A stretch of 64,000 nt of DNA from Planctellipticum variicoloris (GTDB lineage Bacteria > Planctomycetota > Planctomycetia > Planctomycetales > Planctomycetaceae), in the NCBI RefSeq assembly GCF_030622045.1, contig NZ_CP130886.1, positions 5,960,001-6,024,000 on the forward strand, written 5' to 3'. The notes beneath the pieces were generated by a model that had not been told where the DNA came from, ran no database searches, and worked only from the letters and a program-made list of their open reading frames with translations. Both the position numbers and the translations under genes were made by a program. Of this stretch, positions 29,601 to 39,807 are shown piece after piece; positions within the stretch are counted from its first letter, which is position 1, and each line of letters starts with the position of its first letter.

Positions 29601-31130
29601 ATGACGCAGGGCGCCAGTCCGCCGGCGACGGTCCAACGGGTCCTGCTGCCCCTGTGGCTGCGGATCGTGCTCGTCGCCGTGGCGGCCAATTTGCTGCGAC
29701 TTGCCGCCAGCCTGGACGACTTCTGGCTGGATGAAATCTGGAGCTGGGGACTGGTGCGCGAGCAGGTGCAGCATCCGCTCGACATCCTGCTGGCCCTGCG
29801 TCACGACAACAACCACCTGCTGACCTCCTGGTGGATTTACACGCTCGGGCCGGATGTCGACTGGCGCTGGTATCGGCTCCCGTCGGCGCTGCTGGGGAGC
29901 GCCACGGTGCTGCTGGCGCGGCGAGCCGTCGTGCGAGATGGGATTCCCGCCGTGCGGGCTGTCACGCTGTTGACGGTCCCCTCCTATCTGCTGATTCACT
30001 ACACCTCGGAAGCCCGCGGCTATGCGGGCATGATGTTCGCCGTGGCAGCTTGCCTGGTTCTGCTGCAGCGGCTCCTGCCTCCCGGACGGGGAGAGGCGCC
30101 GATGGAGCGAGCCTCCGGCGGGCGTCGCAGCTTCGATCTGGGCCTGTTCTGGCTGAGCGCGATGTTCGGCTGCCTGGCCCATGCGACCTTCTACTATGCC
30201 TTCGTCGCGCTGGGACTGTGGGCCTGCTACCGGCTGCTGACGTCCCGCACCAGGTGGCTCGCCAAGATCACGGAGCTGCTCTCGCTGTTTGTTATACCGG
30301 GCCTGTTTGGGCTGATCCTGTGGCTGGTCAGCTACTCGCAGTTGCAGATCGGCGGCGGCGATATTCAGAATCCCTGGCTGGTTGGTGCGGCGACGGCTTC
30401 TCTGCTGCTTGGCGGGCCGTCGGCCGGTGAAGGGATTCTGCTGGGCGCGCTGCTGCTGGCGATCCTGATCGGCACTGAGATCGTCGTGCTGATCCGCACG
30501 GGGGACGATCGCTGGGTGCTGTGGCTGGCGATGCTGATCGTACCGGCGTTGCTGATCGCCGTGCTGGGGCACGAAGTGATCTATCCGCGGTACTTTCTGG
30601 CGACGGTCCTGTGTCTGCAGATCGCCCTCGGCAGTCTCCTGGGACGGGCGCTTTCACGCCGCGGGATGCCGCGAATCGTCGCCTGGGGGTCGCTTGCCGC
30701 GATCACGCTGGGCAACGGACTGCATCTGCAGACGTTGTATCGAGCGGGACGGGGCCATCCCGCCGCCGTGGTCCGCTGGATGGCGGAGCGCACGTCCGGA
30801 GATCAGATCCTCGTCGGCAGCGACAACGCGTTCCGACACGGTCTGGTTCTGGCGTACTACCTGCAGGAGCTGCCGCCCGACAAGACGCTGCTGCACTTCG
30901 GAACGGGCCCCTGGCCGCCGGGGGGGCCTGAGTGGCTGCTGCTGCACAATCAGGATCTGGAGTGGGCGCCGGAGCCGGAGCTGCTCGTCGGGGATGGCCT
31001 GCGGTTCCGCCTGGAGAAGGTCTTTCCCTATGCGGGGCTCTCGGGCTGGCAGACGGCGGTGTATCGCAGCGTTGCTTTGGAATCGCAGTCGGCTCCCCCG
31101 CGAGACGTGGGAGAGAACGGTCCCGCTTAG
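29601..31130 (+). CDS. Membrane GT-C-type glycosyltransferase
   Basis: A 509-residue integral membrane protein with about ten helices. The first periplasmic loop carries the GT-C acidic pair in FWLDEIWSW (about residues 41-49), and EARGYAGMM follows in the next loop. Such proteins (PMT/ArnT/GT39-like) transfer sugars from polyprenyl-phosphate donors to protein, lipid or glycan acceptors. The soluble C-terminal domain is about 120 residues. The acceptor cannot be inferred. Its stop overlaps the stop of the convergent gene by three bases. Confidence 0.75.
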   Translation: MTQGASPPATVQRVLLPLWLRIVLVAVAANLLRLAASLDDFWLDEIWSWGLVREQVQHPLDILLALRHDNNHLLTSWWIYTLGPDVDWRWYRLPSALLGSATVLLARRAVVRDGIPAVRAVTLLTVPSYLLIHYTSEARGYAGMMFAVAACLVLLQRLLPPGRGEAPMERASGGRRSFDLGLFWLSAMFGCLAHATFYYAFVALGLWACYRLLTSRTRWLAKITELLSLFVIPGLFGLILWLVSYSQLQIGGGDIQNPWLVGAATASLLLGGPSAGEGILLGALLLAILIGTEIVVLIRTGDDRWVLWLAMLIVPALLIAVLGHEVIYPRYFLATVLCLQIALGSLLGRALSRRGMPRIVAWGSLAAITLGNGLHLQTLYRAGRGHPAAVVRWMAERTSGDQILVGSDNAFRHGLVLAYYLQELPPDKTLLHFGTGPWPPGGPEWLLLHNQDLEWAPEPELLVGDGLRFRLEKVFPYAGLSGWQTAVYRSVALESQSAPPRDVGENGPA

Positions 31131-32077
31131 AATTCGATATCGAACTCCCGCGTCTCCTTGAGCAGCTTTGACGTGACTTTGATGTGGTCCCGGACGAGTT
31201 GTGCGGCGCCCGGAATCGTGATGTACGTCGTCACGGCGCCGTCTTCGATCGGCGGAGACGGCTCACCTTTGAAGCTGGTCTTCTTGGTGTATCTGTCGGT
31301 CCCCCGGACTTCCGCCGTCAGATCCCGGCTGAGGGGGTAGACCTTGGCCCGCGCCGCCAGGTCGGGCGGCACTCGAATCTGAATCACAATGTTGTAGGGG
31401 CGATTGGGTCGCGGGTCCTTCGGTTCCGTCCAGACCGAGAAGCTCCCCTTGGTGATGGCATAAGCCGGCACATTGATGCCGGCGATTTCCGGGAGTCGGC
31501 CGCCGGCGCCGGTGTCCGTTTCCTTGCCATCCCCTTCCAGCATGCCGGTAATTTGCTCGGACGGCGTGAAGTCGGCGGCGTTGTTGAGCTGGTCGAGAAC
31601 GGGGACGAAGTGCAGGGGAGCGGCCTCTTCGCCGGGATCATCGAGCGCCCCCTGCAACTGCACATCGGCGATCATGTCGACGTTGTCGGTGATGAACGCC
31701 GAGTTGATGATCATGCCGAAGTCGCCGCCGGTCTGATTGACAACCCAGAGCGACATTCCGAACAGGAGCAGGAGATGCACGACCAGCGAGACCAGAATTC
31801 CTCGCGTCCCTTCTCGACCGATCGCTCGCCGCCACCACGATTGCGGAGTCGGCTCGGTCTCCTCCGGGAGCGCCAGCGGGGCCTGCTCGACCCGCGGGCG
31901 GGGGCGCAGCCAGCCCGGTCGATAGGGGGCCGGCGGCGCTGATACCTCGACTGGAGGTTCCTCGACGAGCTGCGTCGGCTCCGCCGTCTGGAAGAGAACC
32001 TCGTCCGCCGGCGACTCTTTCGGCGAGCCGGCCGGCAGTGGTCCAGTCGATCGCGGGGAACGGACAGGGGTCGTCAT
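31127..32077 (-). CDS. Single-pass membrane protein of unknown function
   Basis: A 316-residue protein with a Pro/Glu-rich cytoplasmic N-terminus (about 1-95), one membrane helix (ILVSLVVHLLLLFGMSLWVV, about 103-122), and an extracytoplasmic part. The C-terminal 110 residues look like a beta-rich domain with PYNIVIQIRVPP and VTTYITIPG strands. The single helix after a proline-rich region recalls TonB or GspB-like topology, but no TonB signature is seen. It is probably lineage-specific. The ATG at 32077 is supported by the topology. Confidence 0.6.
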   Translation of the reverse strand: MTTPVRSPRSTGPLPAGSPKESPADEVLFQTAEPTQLVEEPPVEVSAPPAPYRPGWLRPRPRVEQAPLALPEETEPTPQSWWRRAIGREGTRGILVSLVVHLLLLFGMSLWVVNQTGGDFGMIINSAFITDNVDMIADVQLQGALDDPGEEAAPLHFVPVLDQLNNAADFTPSEQITGMLEGDGKETDTGAGGRLPEIAGINVPAYAITKGSFSVWTEPKDPRPNRPYNIVIQIRVPPDLAARAKVYPLSRDLTAEVRGTDRYTKKTSFKGEPSPPIEDGAVTTYITIPGAAQLVRDHIKVTSKLLKETREFDIEF

Positions 32078-32249
32078 GGAGTCGCTTGGGAACGGAAAAT
32101 CGGGCGCGAACCGGGCGGAACGCCGGCCGGTGCGCCACGGATGGCGTCGTGAGCCCGCTCCTGTAGTATACGTCGACCGGTCGGCGACCTGAACGACAAT
32201 TTTCCAGCAGCAGAAGTCCTCACCCGTGAATTTCGGAGCGCGGCGCACT

Positions 32250-33146
32250 ATGGAATCCCCGCAAGTCATCGGGCTCGGAGAGCTGCTCTGGGACTGCTTT
32301 CCGGATCGACGGCTGCCGGGAGGCGCTCCCGCCAACGTCGCGTTTCACGCTCAGCAGCTCGGGCTGGCCGCAGCGGTCGTCACCCGCGTCGGCGACGACC
32401 TGCTGGGCCGGGAATTGCTTGACTTTCTGCAGCGGCAGGGCCTGTCGACGGAGCTCGTTCAGAGAGATCCGTTTCACGGGACCGGGACGGTGACCATCGA
32501 GCTTTCGGAAGCGGGTTCTGCCAGCTACGAGTTTCTGAAAGACTCCGCCTGGGACTTTCTGGAAGTCACTCCAGCCCTCGCCTCGGCGTTCCAGCAGGCC
32601 TGGGCCGTCTGTTTCGGGACGCTCGGCCAGCGCTGCGAGACATCCCGGCGGACGATTCAGCAGTGCCTGACGCTGGCCGCGCCGGATTGCCTGGTGGTCT
32701 ACGACATCAATCTCCGGCCGCCGTTCTACGAACGAAGCTGGATCGAACAGTCGCTCGGCCACGCGAAAGTCGTGAAGCTGAACGACGAAGAAGTCGCCGT
32801 CCTCGGCCCGCTGCTGGGAGCCGGCCCGCTGTCACCCGCCCAGTTCGGCCGCTGGATTCTCGACCGCTACCCGGCGGAGCTGGTCTGCATTACCCGCGGC
32901 GGCGCAGGCTGCCTGGTGATCTCGCGCAGCGAGAGCTGCGACGTGCCCGGCGAGAAAGTCCAGGTGGTCGACACGGTCGGAGCCGGGGACGCCTTCACCG
33001 CCGCCCTGATCTGGAGCCGGCTGGAAGGGTGGGAGCTGGCCCGCTCGGCGCGCTTTGCGAATCGCGTGGGAGCGCTGGTCGCGAGCCGGGCGGGGGCGAT
33101 GCCGGAGTTGGCGGAGGAGTTGCGGGGGTTGAAGGAGGCTCTCTGA
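32250..33146 (+). CDS. PfkB-family sugar kinase (fructokinase-like)
   Basis: A 298-residue ribokinase-fold kinase. Substrate motif GGAPANVAFHAQQLG (about residues 26-40) and the C-terminal signature DTVGAGDAFTAAL with catalytic Asp (about 245-257) are both complete. Similarity of the start VIGLGELLWDCFP is typical of fructokinases, but substrate cannot be fixed. The ATG at 32250 begins the domain; a GTG eight codons earlier is possible. The gene is divergent from the preceding membrane protein and stands alone. Confidence 0.88.
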   Translation: MESPQVIGLGELLWDCFPDRRLPGGAPANVAFHAQQLGLAAAVVTRVGDDLLGRELLDFLQRQGLSTELVQRDPFHGTGTVTIELSEAGSASYEFLKDSAWDFLEVTPALASAFQQAWAVCFGTLGQRCETSRRTIQQCLTLAAPDCLVVYDINLRPPFYERSWIEQSLGHAKVVKLNDEEVAVLGPLLGAGPLSPAQFGRWILDRYPAELVCITRGGAGCLVISRSESCDVPGEKVQVVDTVGAGDAFTAALIWSRLEGWELARSARFANRVGALVASRAGAMPELAEELRGLKEAL

Positions 33147-33166
33147 CCTTCACAAATCTCTGCTCG

Positions 33167-34180
33167 CTACTCGCTTCCTTTCGATACTCCGCCTGCGTCA
33201 TTCGACGTTCTGAACCAATAAAGCCCCGCAGCCACCACCAGCTCCGCCACAAACCCCACCAGCCGGGCCAGACCCGCGACCAGCAGCGCCGTTCCCGCGT
33301 GCATTCCCGGCTGGCTGAGGAGCACTTCCGCCAGCAGGAACTCGCGAACTCCCAGTCCCCCCGGCGCGACGAGGATCACGAACCCGCCGAACGTCGCCAG
33401 CGACGTCGCCAGCAGCCAGAGAGGGAAGTCCGACAGCGCCACCGGCTCGGCGGAGACTCCCTGAATCACGCACCCCAGGCTGGCGCCCTGCACCAGCCAG
33501 CCGAGCGAAATGACGGCCAGCCCGCAGACCACCATCCTGGTTGGAATCCCGGGAGCGAAGTCCGTCTGCGAACGGGCGCTCATCGCGCGACCGATGCGGG
33601 TAAACAGGGCCGAGCTGAACGGCGTCGTCGCGACCGTCAGCAGGATCACCGCCAGGCTGCTCACCCAGCCCCAGTCCCGTACGAAGTGCAGCCAGGCCGG
33701 CGACTTCGACCAGAAGGAATCTCCCGCGGCGAACGGCGCCAGGGCGACGGCGATCATCGCCCCGGCAGCCATCATCACCAGCGTCTCGTAAGTAGCGGTC
33801 AGCGCCGCCAGTCCCGGCGGGCAGCCGGCCGGTCTCAGCAGCGAGGCCCGCAGCACCAGCACCATCGCTTTGCCGGGGACGTACTTCCCGAGGTGCCCGA
33901 TGTAATAGGCCCGGATGGCGTCCCGCCACGGGACCGGGTGCCCGAGTCCCTCCAGCATCACCTTCCAGAACCAGACAGAAGGAAGCCACGCCACCAGATA
34001 CAGCAGACCCGCCAGGAGCAGCCAGCCGTAGTGCAGCTTGACGTCGGTCGGCGGCGCTTCGCGCCACATCACGACCGCCCGCTGGCCGATGAACGCCAGG
34101 ACGACCGCGAAGATCGTCCATTTCAGGACTGGCTTCCACCAGCCGGGCCGCCGGGGGCGATGCAACGCGGGCTCTTCCAT
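33167..34180 (-). CDS. Flippase-like membrane protein (LPG synthase TM family)
   Basis: A 337-residue protein with eight or so helices. It fits the lysylphosphatidylglycerol synthase transmembrane family (PF03706): YIGHLGKYVPGK near residue 98 and FVILVAPGGLGVREF near 265 are its two characteristic segments. Members flip lipids or lipid-linked sugars. The last 12 codons are supplied by a dispersed intergenic repeat (33176-33217), so the C-terminus may have been altered. The next gene upstream, on the same strand, is convergent in function only by envelope context. Confidence 0.78.
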   Translation of the reverse strand: MEEPALHRPRRPGWWKPVLKWTIFAVVLAFIGQRAVVMWREAPPTDVKLHYGWLLLAGLLYLVAWLPSVWFWKVMLEGLGHPVPWRDAIRAYYIGHLGKYVPGKAMVLVLRASLLRPAGCPPGLAALTATYETLVMMAAGAMIAVALAPFAAGDSFWSKSPAWLHFVRDWGWVSSLAVILLTVATTPFSSALFTRIGRAMSARSQTDFAPGIPTRMVVCGLAVISLGWLVQGASLGCVIQGVSAEPVALSDFPLWLLATSLATFGGFVILVAPGGLGVREFLLAEVLLSQPGMHAGTALLVAGLARLVGFVAELVVAAGLYWFRTSNDAGGVSKGSE

Positions 34181-34207
34181 GACCGGCTCGTCGTGCGTCG
34201 GGACGCA

Positions 34208-35680
34208 CTACTCCTTCGGGATTCGGTTCAGCGTGTAGTACGCTTCTTTGTGCAGCAGCGGCAGCCCGCCGGCGGACTTCACGCCCCCCAGCGTCAGTTC
34301 GTGAATATGCCCCGCCTGCATACCGTCGATGGTCAAGCGAACGCTCAGGCCATCAGCAGCCACTTTGGCCGCGGTGATTTTCGGGTCGGTGAAATCGACC
34401 TCCGGGCTGCCGTACGACGCCTGGTAGATATAGGCGTACGTGATCATCTTGTACGATGAGACGTCTCCCGCTGCTGCCGGATCGACCGGCTCGGTAAACG
34501 TCAGTTCGAAGCCGTCGGGTTTGGCGCGCATCTCGTGGATTTCGAACGGCGTCTTCCCGGTCCAGTTGAGCCGTTCGAAGGCGAACGGCTTGCTCCCCCG
34601 CGAGCCCCAGCCCCGGTTGGTCCCTCCGACGAACATCGCCCCCTCGGGCGAAAACTCCAGCGGAAGCGTCCCGGAGCCGAAGCCTTCGCGGAACGGGATG
34701 CAGGCCCCCTGATAGTGCCCGTCGACCTTTTCCAGGAAGCACCGCATGACCGTGCTGTTGGTCTGATCGCCGACGAACATCTGGTTCTGGAATACGCCGA
34801 ACTTGCCGCCGGTCGTGTCGCAGGCGATCCCGCTCGCCGACTGCCCCATCTTCTTGTACGGGAACAGAATCACCGGCGGCTCGTACTCGGGGATCTTCGC
34901 CGCCTCGGTCATGAACCGGCTCCCCGAATCGGGTTCCTTCGGCTTCTCCCCCATCGCCGCTTTCGCCTCGGGCAGGTCGTACCACTTGTTGCCGGACGGA
35001 TTCCCCTGGAACGAGCCGGGACGCAGAAACTTGAGGGAACACGTCCCGTTCCACGGCCCCTGGTTGTCGGTGTAGAACATGTCCCCGACCGCGTTCATTC
35101 CCATCCCGCCCGGCGAACGGAGCCCGCTGCAGGTCGGGATGCACTTGCCGTCCGGCGTGATCCGCAGCGCCCAGCCGCGATACTTGTTCTCGCTGGTGAA
35201 CGACCCCGTCAGACACAACGTGACCCAGATGTTCCCGTCGCGATCGAACTTCGATCCGAACGCGTACTCGTGGTAATCGCCGTTGATGTCCCACTCGTCG
35301 TTGACGATCTCGAACAGATCAGCCTGGCCGTCGCCGTTGCTGTCCTTGAGCCGGCTGACGTCGCCCCGCTGCGTGGCATATAACCAGCCGTCGCGCCAGG
35401 CGAGTCCCAGCACCTCGTGCAGTCCGTGCGCGAAGCGGGTCCACTTCACCTCAGCCGGGTTCTCGGCATAGACGTTGTCGACCAGCCAGATCTCCCCCCG
35501 CCGGGTGGAGACGGCCACCTGCCCGTTGGGCAGCGGCTTGATCGCGCCGATTTCAAGGACCGTCCCCTCGGGAGTCGGCAGCGCGGTCAGCTTGTAGTAG
35601 TCGTTTTCGACCGGATCGGCGGCCCGGACCGGAGCCACGCTTCCCAGCAGCACGACGCTCAACATCAGATGACGAATCAT
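34208..35680 (-). CDS. Secreted glucose/sorbosone-dehydrogenase-like beta-propeller
   Basis: A 490-residue exported protein. A signal peptide is visible ([22 protein letters not shown]). Propeller blades include [42 protein letters not shown] and [12 protein letters not shown]. The architecture matches the PVC-type sorbosone-dehydrogenase-like family, but no haem motif CxxCH is present. The C-terminal 130 residues contain an FnIII/Big-like strand set. The ATG at 35680 is preferred to the TTG two codons earlier. The neighbours are a GH17 protein and a multihaem cytochrome. Confidence 0.72.
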   Translation of the reverse strand: MIRHLMLSVVLLGSVAPVRAADPVENDYYKLTALPTPEGTVLEIGAIKPLPNGQVAVSTRRGEIWLVDNVYAENPAEVKWTRFAHGLHEVLGLAWRDGWLYATQRGDVSRLKDSNGDGQADLFEIVNDEWDINGDYHEYAFGSKFDRDGNIWVTLCLTGSFTSENKYRGWALRITPDGKCIPTCSGLRSPGGMGMNAVGDMFYTDNQGPWNGTCSLKFLRPGSFQGNPSGNKWYDLPEAKAAMGEKPKEPDSGSRFMTEAAKIPEYEPPVILFPYKKMGQSASGIACDTTGGKFGVFQNQMFVGDQTNSTVMRCFLEKVDGHYQGACIPFREGFGSGTLPLEFSPEGAMFVGGTNRGWGSRGSKPFAFERLNWTGKTPFEIHEMRAKPDGFELTFTEPVDPAAAGDVSSYKMITYAYIYQASYGSPEVDFTDPKITAAKVAADGLSVRLTIDGMQAGHIHELTLGGVKSAGGLPLLHKEAYYTLNRIPKE

Positions 35681-35692
35681 GGGCAATCTCTC

Positions 35693-35715
35693 GTAGGGCA
35701 GGCTCCCGCCTGCCG
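35693..35715 (+). repeat. Dispersed palindrome copy 1
   Basis: A copy of GTAGGGCAGGC-TCCC-GCCTGCCG, with a 7-bp stem, lying in the gap upstream of the sorbosone-dehydrogenase-like gene. Other copies are at 36735, 40511 (partial), 62226, 63808 and 63855; another is split by the insertion sequence. Confidence 0.8.
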
Positions 35716-35752
35716 CGTTTCGCTGGCAACCACGCTGACGAGCGAGTTCGCT

Positions 35753-36721
35753 CTACCGGCCCTTCACAGCCTTCCACACTTCGACTGCGGGAAAAGCCTC
35801 CCGCCGCTGCGAAAACAGTCCCCAGGACTTCTCAATCTCCAGCTTCGACTCTTCCGACTTCCAAGGCAGATCGAACGCCTCAAAGGCCACGCCGTGATGC
35901 GTCCAGGCGTTCCCCGCTCCGCCAATGGTCCCTGCCTTCGTATAAGCGGCCCAGAAAGCCCGCTGCGAATCCGGCGAATACATCGGCTTCCCGGCATGGG
36001 GAAACCCGGTCTCCTTCACCAGGACCGGTTTGCCGGTCGCCTTCGCCAGCCGCAACGCCTCCGCATGCACCCACTCGGCCGCCTTGTCGGGCGGAAAATC
36101 GGTCCGGTCGAATACCGGATGAATGTTCGGCGCCAGAAAGTCGCCGAACTCCATTACGAAGGGCCGCTCGTAGCCGACCAGCGGCTCGCTCGTCGTCCAC
36201 GGGATCTGTCCGTCCGCCGGCAACCCGGCTTGCAGACGATGCCGTGCGATCGTCAGATCTTCGGTCTCGTAACGCTGGGACGTCAGCCCCTCGTTGCCGA
36301 CCAGCACGCCCATCGCAAGCTTGCCGTCGAATTGCCGGACCAGGCTCAGCACGCCGTCGACTTCGTCCGCCGACCGTGGGTCCCACAGCGCCAGCAGGAC
36401 AGCCCGGTACTTCAGCTCGACCGCCAGATCCAGAATCCGCGGCGTGCAGGCTTCGTGGTAGCCATACAGGACGAGACCGTCGAAAGCCGGCCGGAGCGCC
36501 GCCAGATCGGCCTTGATCGAGCTGCTTTTGAGCGCCCGTTGATTGGCCGGATTGCGCGGATCGAGCTCGGAAGGCGTATAGCAGATCAGCGTCGCGCGCT
36601 GTACCGGATCGGTCAGGTAGGCAAAGAACGGATTCCGTGCGTCCGTCTGGGCGTGAGCAAGCCCCGGCGACGCGAGGATCGCAAGGAGGACCAGCCCACT
36701 CTGCCACAGTAACCGCTGCAT
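35753..36721 (-). CDS. Secreted GH17-like beta-1,3-glucanase
   Basis: A 322-residue exported TIM-barrel protein with signal peptide (about 1-25, ending LAHAQ). It fits glycoside hydrolase family 17: proton donor Glu144 in LVGNEG and nucleophile Glu237 in LVKETGFP, spaced as in the family. The predicted activity is hydrolysis or transfer on beta-1,3-glucan. The ATG at 36721 begins the signal peptide. Both neighbours are exported and on the same strand; dispersed palindromes separate all three, so an operon is uncertain. Confidence 0.75.
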   Translation of the reverse strand: MQRLLWQSGLVLLAILASPGLAHAQTDARNPFFAYLTDPVQRATLICYTPSELDPRNPANQRALKSSSIKADLAALRPAFDGLVLYGYHEACTPRILDLAVELKYRAVLLALWDPRSADEVDGVLSLVRQFDGKLAMGVLVGNEGLTSQRYETEDLTIARHRLQAGLPADGQIPWTTSEPLVGYERPFVMEFGDFLAPNIHPVFDRTDFPPDKAAEWVHAEALRLAKATGKPVLVKETGFPHAGKPMYSPDSQRAFWAAYTKAGTIGGAGNAWTHHGVAFEAFDLPWKSEESKLEIEKSWGLFSQRREAFPAVEVWKAVKGR

Positions 36722-36734
36722 CAAGTCGTCTCTC

Positions 36735-36757
36735 GTAGGGCAGGCTCCCGCCTGCCG
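36735..36757 (+). repeat. Dispersed palindrome copy 2
   Basis: An identical copy of the GTAGGGCAGGC-TCCC-GCCTGCCG palindrome, lying just upstream of the GH17-like gene in the 62-base gap before the multihaem cytochrome gene. Confidence 0.8.
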
Positions 36758-36783
36758 CAATTCGCGAGGAGTTCAAAGAGTAC

Positions 36784-39504
36784 CTACCAGAGGTACTCCA
36801 GCACGATCTGCGCTCCGCCATCCTTCAACGTCAGCGGAACGAGCAGTTCCTTCTTCCCCGCAGAATCTCGGATCGACGGGGCTTCCGACGACCCGTGAAC
36901 CACCAGCGTCCAGAAGCCATCCACCAGATACTTCCCATCCCCCTGCGGCTCGATCTTGTCCGCCGACAGCGCCCGGAACTGCACCGGTTCGCCGGTCCCC
37001 TTCACGGTCAGCGTCCGGCGAAAGGCCGCGTAAGGATCGCCCTCGCGCATCAGCGGTGCGATGGCATCCTCGACGGTCAGCCCCTGCCATTCGTAACGGA
37101 ACGCCGGCCGGCCTTTGTCATCGAACTGATAACCGCGGAAGCGAAAGCCCGCGTCGCGTGCTTTGCCGGCAGGCCACGACTCATTGGCGGACGACAGCCG
37201 GGCCAGCGGCTGTCCCTGCGGCAGCGGAATCACGTGATCCCCCAGCGGACCTTCATAACCGGCGCCTCGGCCGTTCCAGTGCCGCGAGGCGTCGATAAAC
37301 GCCCCGTGCCAGATCAGCGCCAGCCGCATGTCGTTGGCGTCCCACGCCAGGCTGGCCTTTTCCGGATACCCCACGCCGATCGCCCGCGAACCCGCCCCTT
37401 CGATGAAGTTGCGATAGACGATCGGCGAGCCTTGCGGCAGCAGCTCGATCGGCTCGCGGACCAGCCCCGCCGGCACCGCCCCCTTGTCCCCGTCGCCCAG
37501 GTACAGCCAGACTGCGCGAATCTGCTGGTCGACTTTGCCGCCAAGCACGTTCTTGATGGTGCTCTGACCGAACGGCCACGGGGCCGGCATGCGGGTCCCG
37601 GAACGAAAGACCTGCGGATTCCGCATGTAACGATCGAACCAGTCCGCCCGCAGCCGTTTCGTCATCGTCGTCAATGAAACCGCGCGAATCCCCTGCGCCG
37701 GGTACTGGCCGAAGTCGTGGCACTTGATGCACGACAGCGCCGTCCCGCCGACGAGCTGCCGGCCGTGCGATTTCACACGGTAGTCGGGCTCGGCGAACTC
37801 GACCTTCGGAGCCGTGTCCGGTTGCAGATCGGCTGAGGCAAATGCCTCGACCAGGTGCCCGACATTCCCCATGCCGAATTTCGGCATCCGAGCTTTCATG
37901 TAGACCTGTCGGTCGTCGGCCCCCTTCTGGAACAGCTCCTTCAGCCAGTCCGCCTGCAGCTTGTCTCCGACACCGGTCAGCGCCGGCGGAATCCGGCCTT
38001 CGTCGCCCATCTCCTTCATCGTCGTTTCAAAGAATGCGTCACGCCCGGGCTCGACGCCGCCGATCTCGCCCCGCTTGTGGCAGGCATAGCAGTTGAAGGC
38101 GACCAGCGACCGATGGACTACCGCGGCCGGAGCGTCGTCCCCCTGCGGCTGCTTCAGGGCCGCGACCAATGCTGATCGCTGCACCGTTGACAGCCCGAAC
38201 CGCGGCGACTGCCCGGCCGGTGACTCCGCCAGACAACCTGTCGTTCCCTTCAGTTCCGCCAGTGGTTTGGCCGCGATCTGCGACTCCAGTTTGCGGTCGC
38301 CGTCTTTGAGCTGGTGGCACGCCGCACAACCGAGCGAGCTGAAGAGGGCCTTCCCCTTCTCCGCCAGTTCCGCGTTTCGCACGAAGCCTGGTTTGGCGTC
38401 GGTCGTTTCTTTCGTCAGCGAGACGAGGCCGGCGACCGGCTGGCGGTTGATGCCGCCGCCGGCGATTTCCAGGTCCAGCGTCCATTCGCCGCCCCCCTGG
38501 AAGTATTCGACGACCAGCTTGTGCCATCCGGCGTCGAGCGGCATCCGGCCTTCCTTCACCTGGTGCGGGTGAACCCCGCCGTTCTTGATGACTTCGATGT
38601 CATCGATCAGCAGTCGACTTCCGTCGTCCGATCCGAGGAAGAACTGAAATCTCCCGGTCTTCGGGATGTTGAGCCAGCCTTCGAAGCGGACCGCAAAGTT
38701 GTTCGTCTTTCCGGCGACCGTCAGATCAAAGCCCGAGCACTCTCCTTCGGACTTCGGCTTCAGCTCGCTGAAGTCCGGCAGGTCGTCCCAGCCCCCGTCG
38801 TAGACCGCGAACTTCAGATTCGGGGCGACATTCACATCACGGACGAACGAGTGCGCGATCGCGCGAAAGTCCTCGTCTTTGAGCTGGAAGGCCGGCATGC
38901 GACCCGACGGCCGGCTCTTCAGCGGATCTTTCAGAAACGCCTGCAGACTGGCCGACGTGTACTTCTTCGCCAGATCCGGCAAGGCTACCGATGTCATCAA
39001 TGCAGCCGCTTTATTGTCGCGCGGGGCATGGCAGGCCAGGCAGCCGACCTGCTGAAACAGCTTCTCGCCTTTCTTGGCCGCGCCCGCATCGGGGAACGTG
39101 TCCGACACGCTGCCGGTGCTGGCGAGGAAGTGGGTCAGCGCCTCGGCGGCCGCGAGCCGTTCTGATGCGGGGAGCGCCGCCAGCACGTCCGGCATGGTCG
39201 TGCCGGGCTTGACGTCGTGGGGACTGGTCAGAAACGCCTGGATCCACTCCGGTCGAACCCGCCCCCCCACGTCATCGAGAATCGGGGCCTGCTTTGACTT
39301 CACGCCGGCCGTCGCCAGTTCGCCTTTGTGGCAGGCCAGGCAGTTGAGCTCGGCCAGGAGCAGCCGGCCCCCTTCGGCGGCATCGGCGTCTGCCTCCGAG
39401 TAGAACCGCTCGAAACCGGGAACCTGCGGATGGGCCGCGGACGCCATTGCGGGAAACAGCAGAATTCCACAGGCCAGCCAGACGCCCAGAGCCGGTCGCA
39501 GCAT
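36784..39504 (-). CDS. Five-haem cytochrome c with PA14-like domain
   Basis: A 906-residue exported protein. The signal peptide covers about 1-24. Five CxxCH haem sites are seen: CLACH at 55 and 155, CAACH at 393, CYACH at 472 and CIKCH at 592. Between the second and third is a PA14-like beta domain (about 230-350; GRFQFFLGSDDGSRLLID). The last 250 residues form a beta-rich domain of unknown function. This type is common in Planctomycetes and is thought to work in periplasmic electron transfer or glycan oxidation. The ATG at 39504 is chosen for the signal peptide; a longer frame begins at 39558. Confidence 0.82.
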   Translation of the reverse strand: MLRPALGVWLACGILLFPAMASAAHPQVPGFERFYSEADADAAEGGRLLLAELNCLACHKGELATAGVKSKQAPILDDVGGRVRPEWIQAFLTSPHDVKPGTTMPDVLAALPASERLAAAEALTHFLASTGSVSDTFPDAGAAKKGEKLFQQVGCLACHAPRDNKAAALMTSVALPDLAKKYTSASLQAFLKDPLKSRPSGRMPAFQLKDEDFRAIAHSFVRDVNVAPNLKFAVYDGGWDDLPDFSELKPKSEGECSGFDLTVAGKTNNFAVRFEGWLNIPKTGRFQFFLGSDDGSRLLIDDIEVIKNGGVHPHQVKEGRMPLDAGWHKLVVEYFQGGGEWTLDLEIAGGGINRQPVAGLVSLTKETTDAKPGFVRNAELAEKGKALFSSLGCAACHQLKDGDRKLESQIAAKPLAELKGTTGCLAESPAGQSPRFGLSTVQRSALVAALKQPQGDDAPAAVVHRSLVAFNCYACHKRGEIGGVEPGRDAFFETTMKEMGDEGRIPPALTGVGDKLQADWLKELFQKGADDRQVYMKARMPKFGMGNVGHLVEAFASADLQPDTAPKVEFAEPDYRVKSHGRQLVGGTALSCIKCHDFGQYPAQGIRAVSLTTMTKRLRADWFDRYMRNPQVFRSGTRMPAPWPFGQSTIKNVLGGKVDQQIRAVWLYLGDGDKGAVPAGLVREPIELLPQGSPIVYRNFIEGAGSRAIGVGYPEKASLAWDANDMRLALIWHGAFIDASRHWNGRGAGYEGPLGDHVIPLPQGQPLARLSSANESWPAGKARDAGFRFRGYQFDDKGRPAFRYEWQGLTVEDAIAPLMREGDPYAAFRRTLTVKGTGEPVQFRALSADKIEPQGDGKYLVDGFWTLVVHGSSEAPSIRDSAGKKELLVPLTLKDGGAQIVLEYLW

Positions 39505-39807
39505 CGGTTCCACTCCCGCAGGTCCGCTTCGCCTGCAGGCGATCGGACAGCCAGACATGTGTCAATCAAAGTTCGTCAAGGATAATAACCGCCCCCGGCA
39601 GACCTCGCCACGGACCGTCGGCAGACTGGATGGCCGCGGCGAACTCTGCCGGGACCTGCCCAATTGGGACACGATTCGCGATCCCTCGGCCGCCAACTCC
39701 CTCAAGGTTTGGCGCTGCATCGTCGAGACCTTGCAGAGAGTGTTCGCAGGACTCGGTCCCGCGTGTGAATCGCCGCGCCAACCGGGTTCCGTGGCAGGGA
39801 AGCCAGC
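39505..39807. other. Divergent intergenic region
   Basis: About 300 bases between the cytochrome and the deacetylase gene. A GATAAT at 39581 on the plus strand is the only -10-like hexamer, with no good -35 partner. I see no repeat or supported small gene. Confidence 0.3.
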
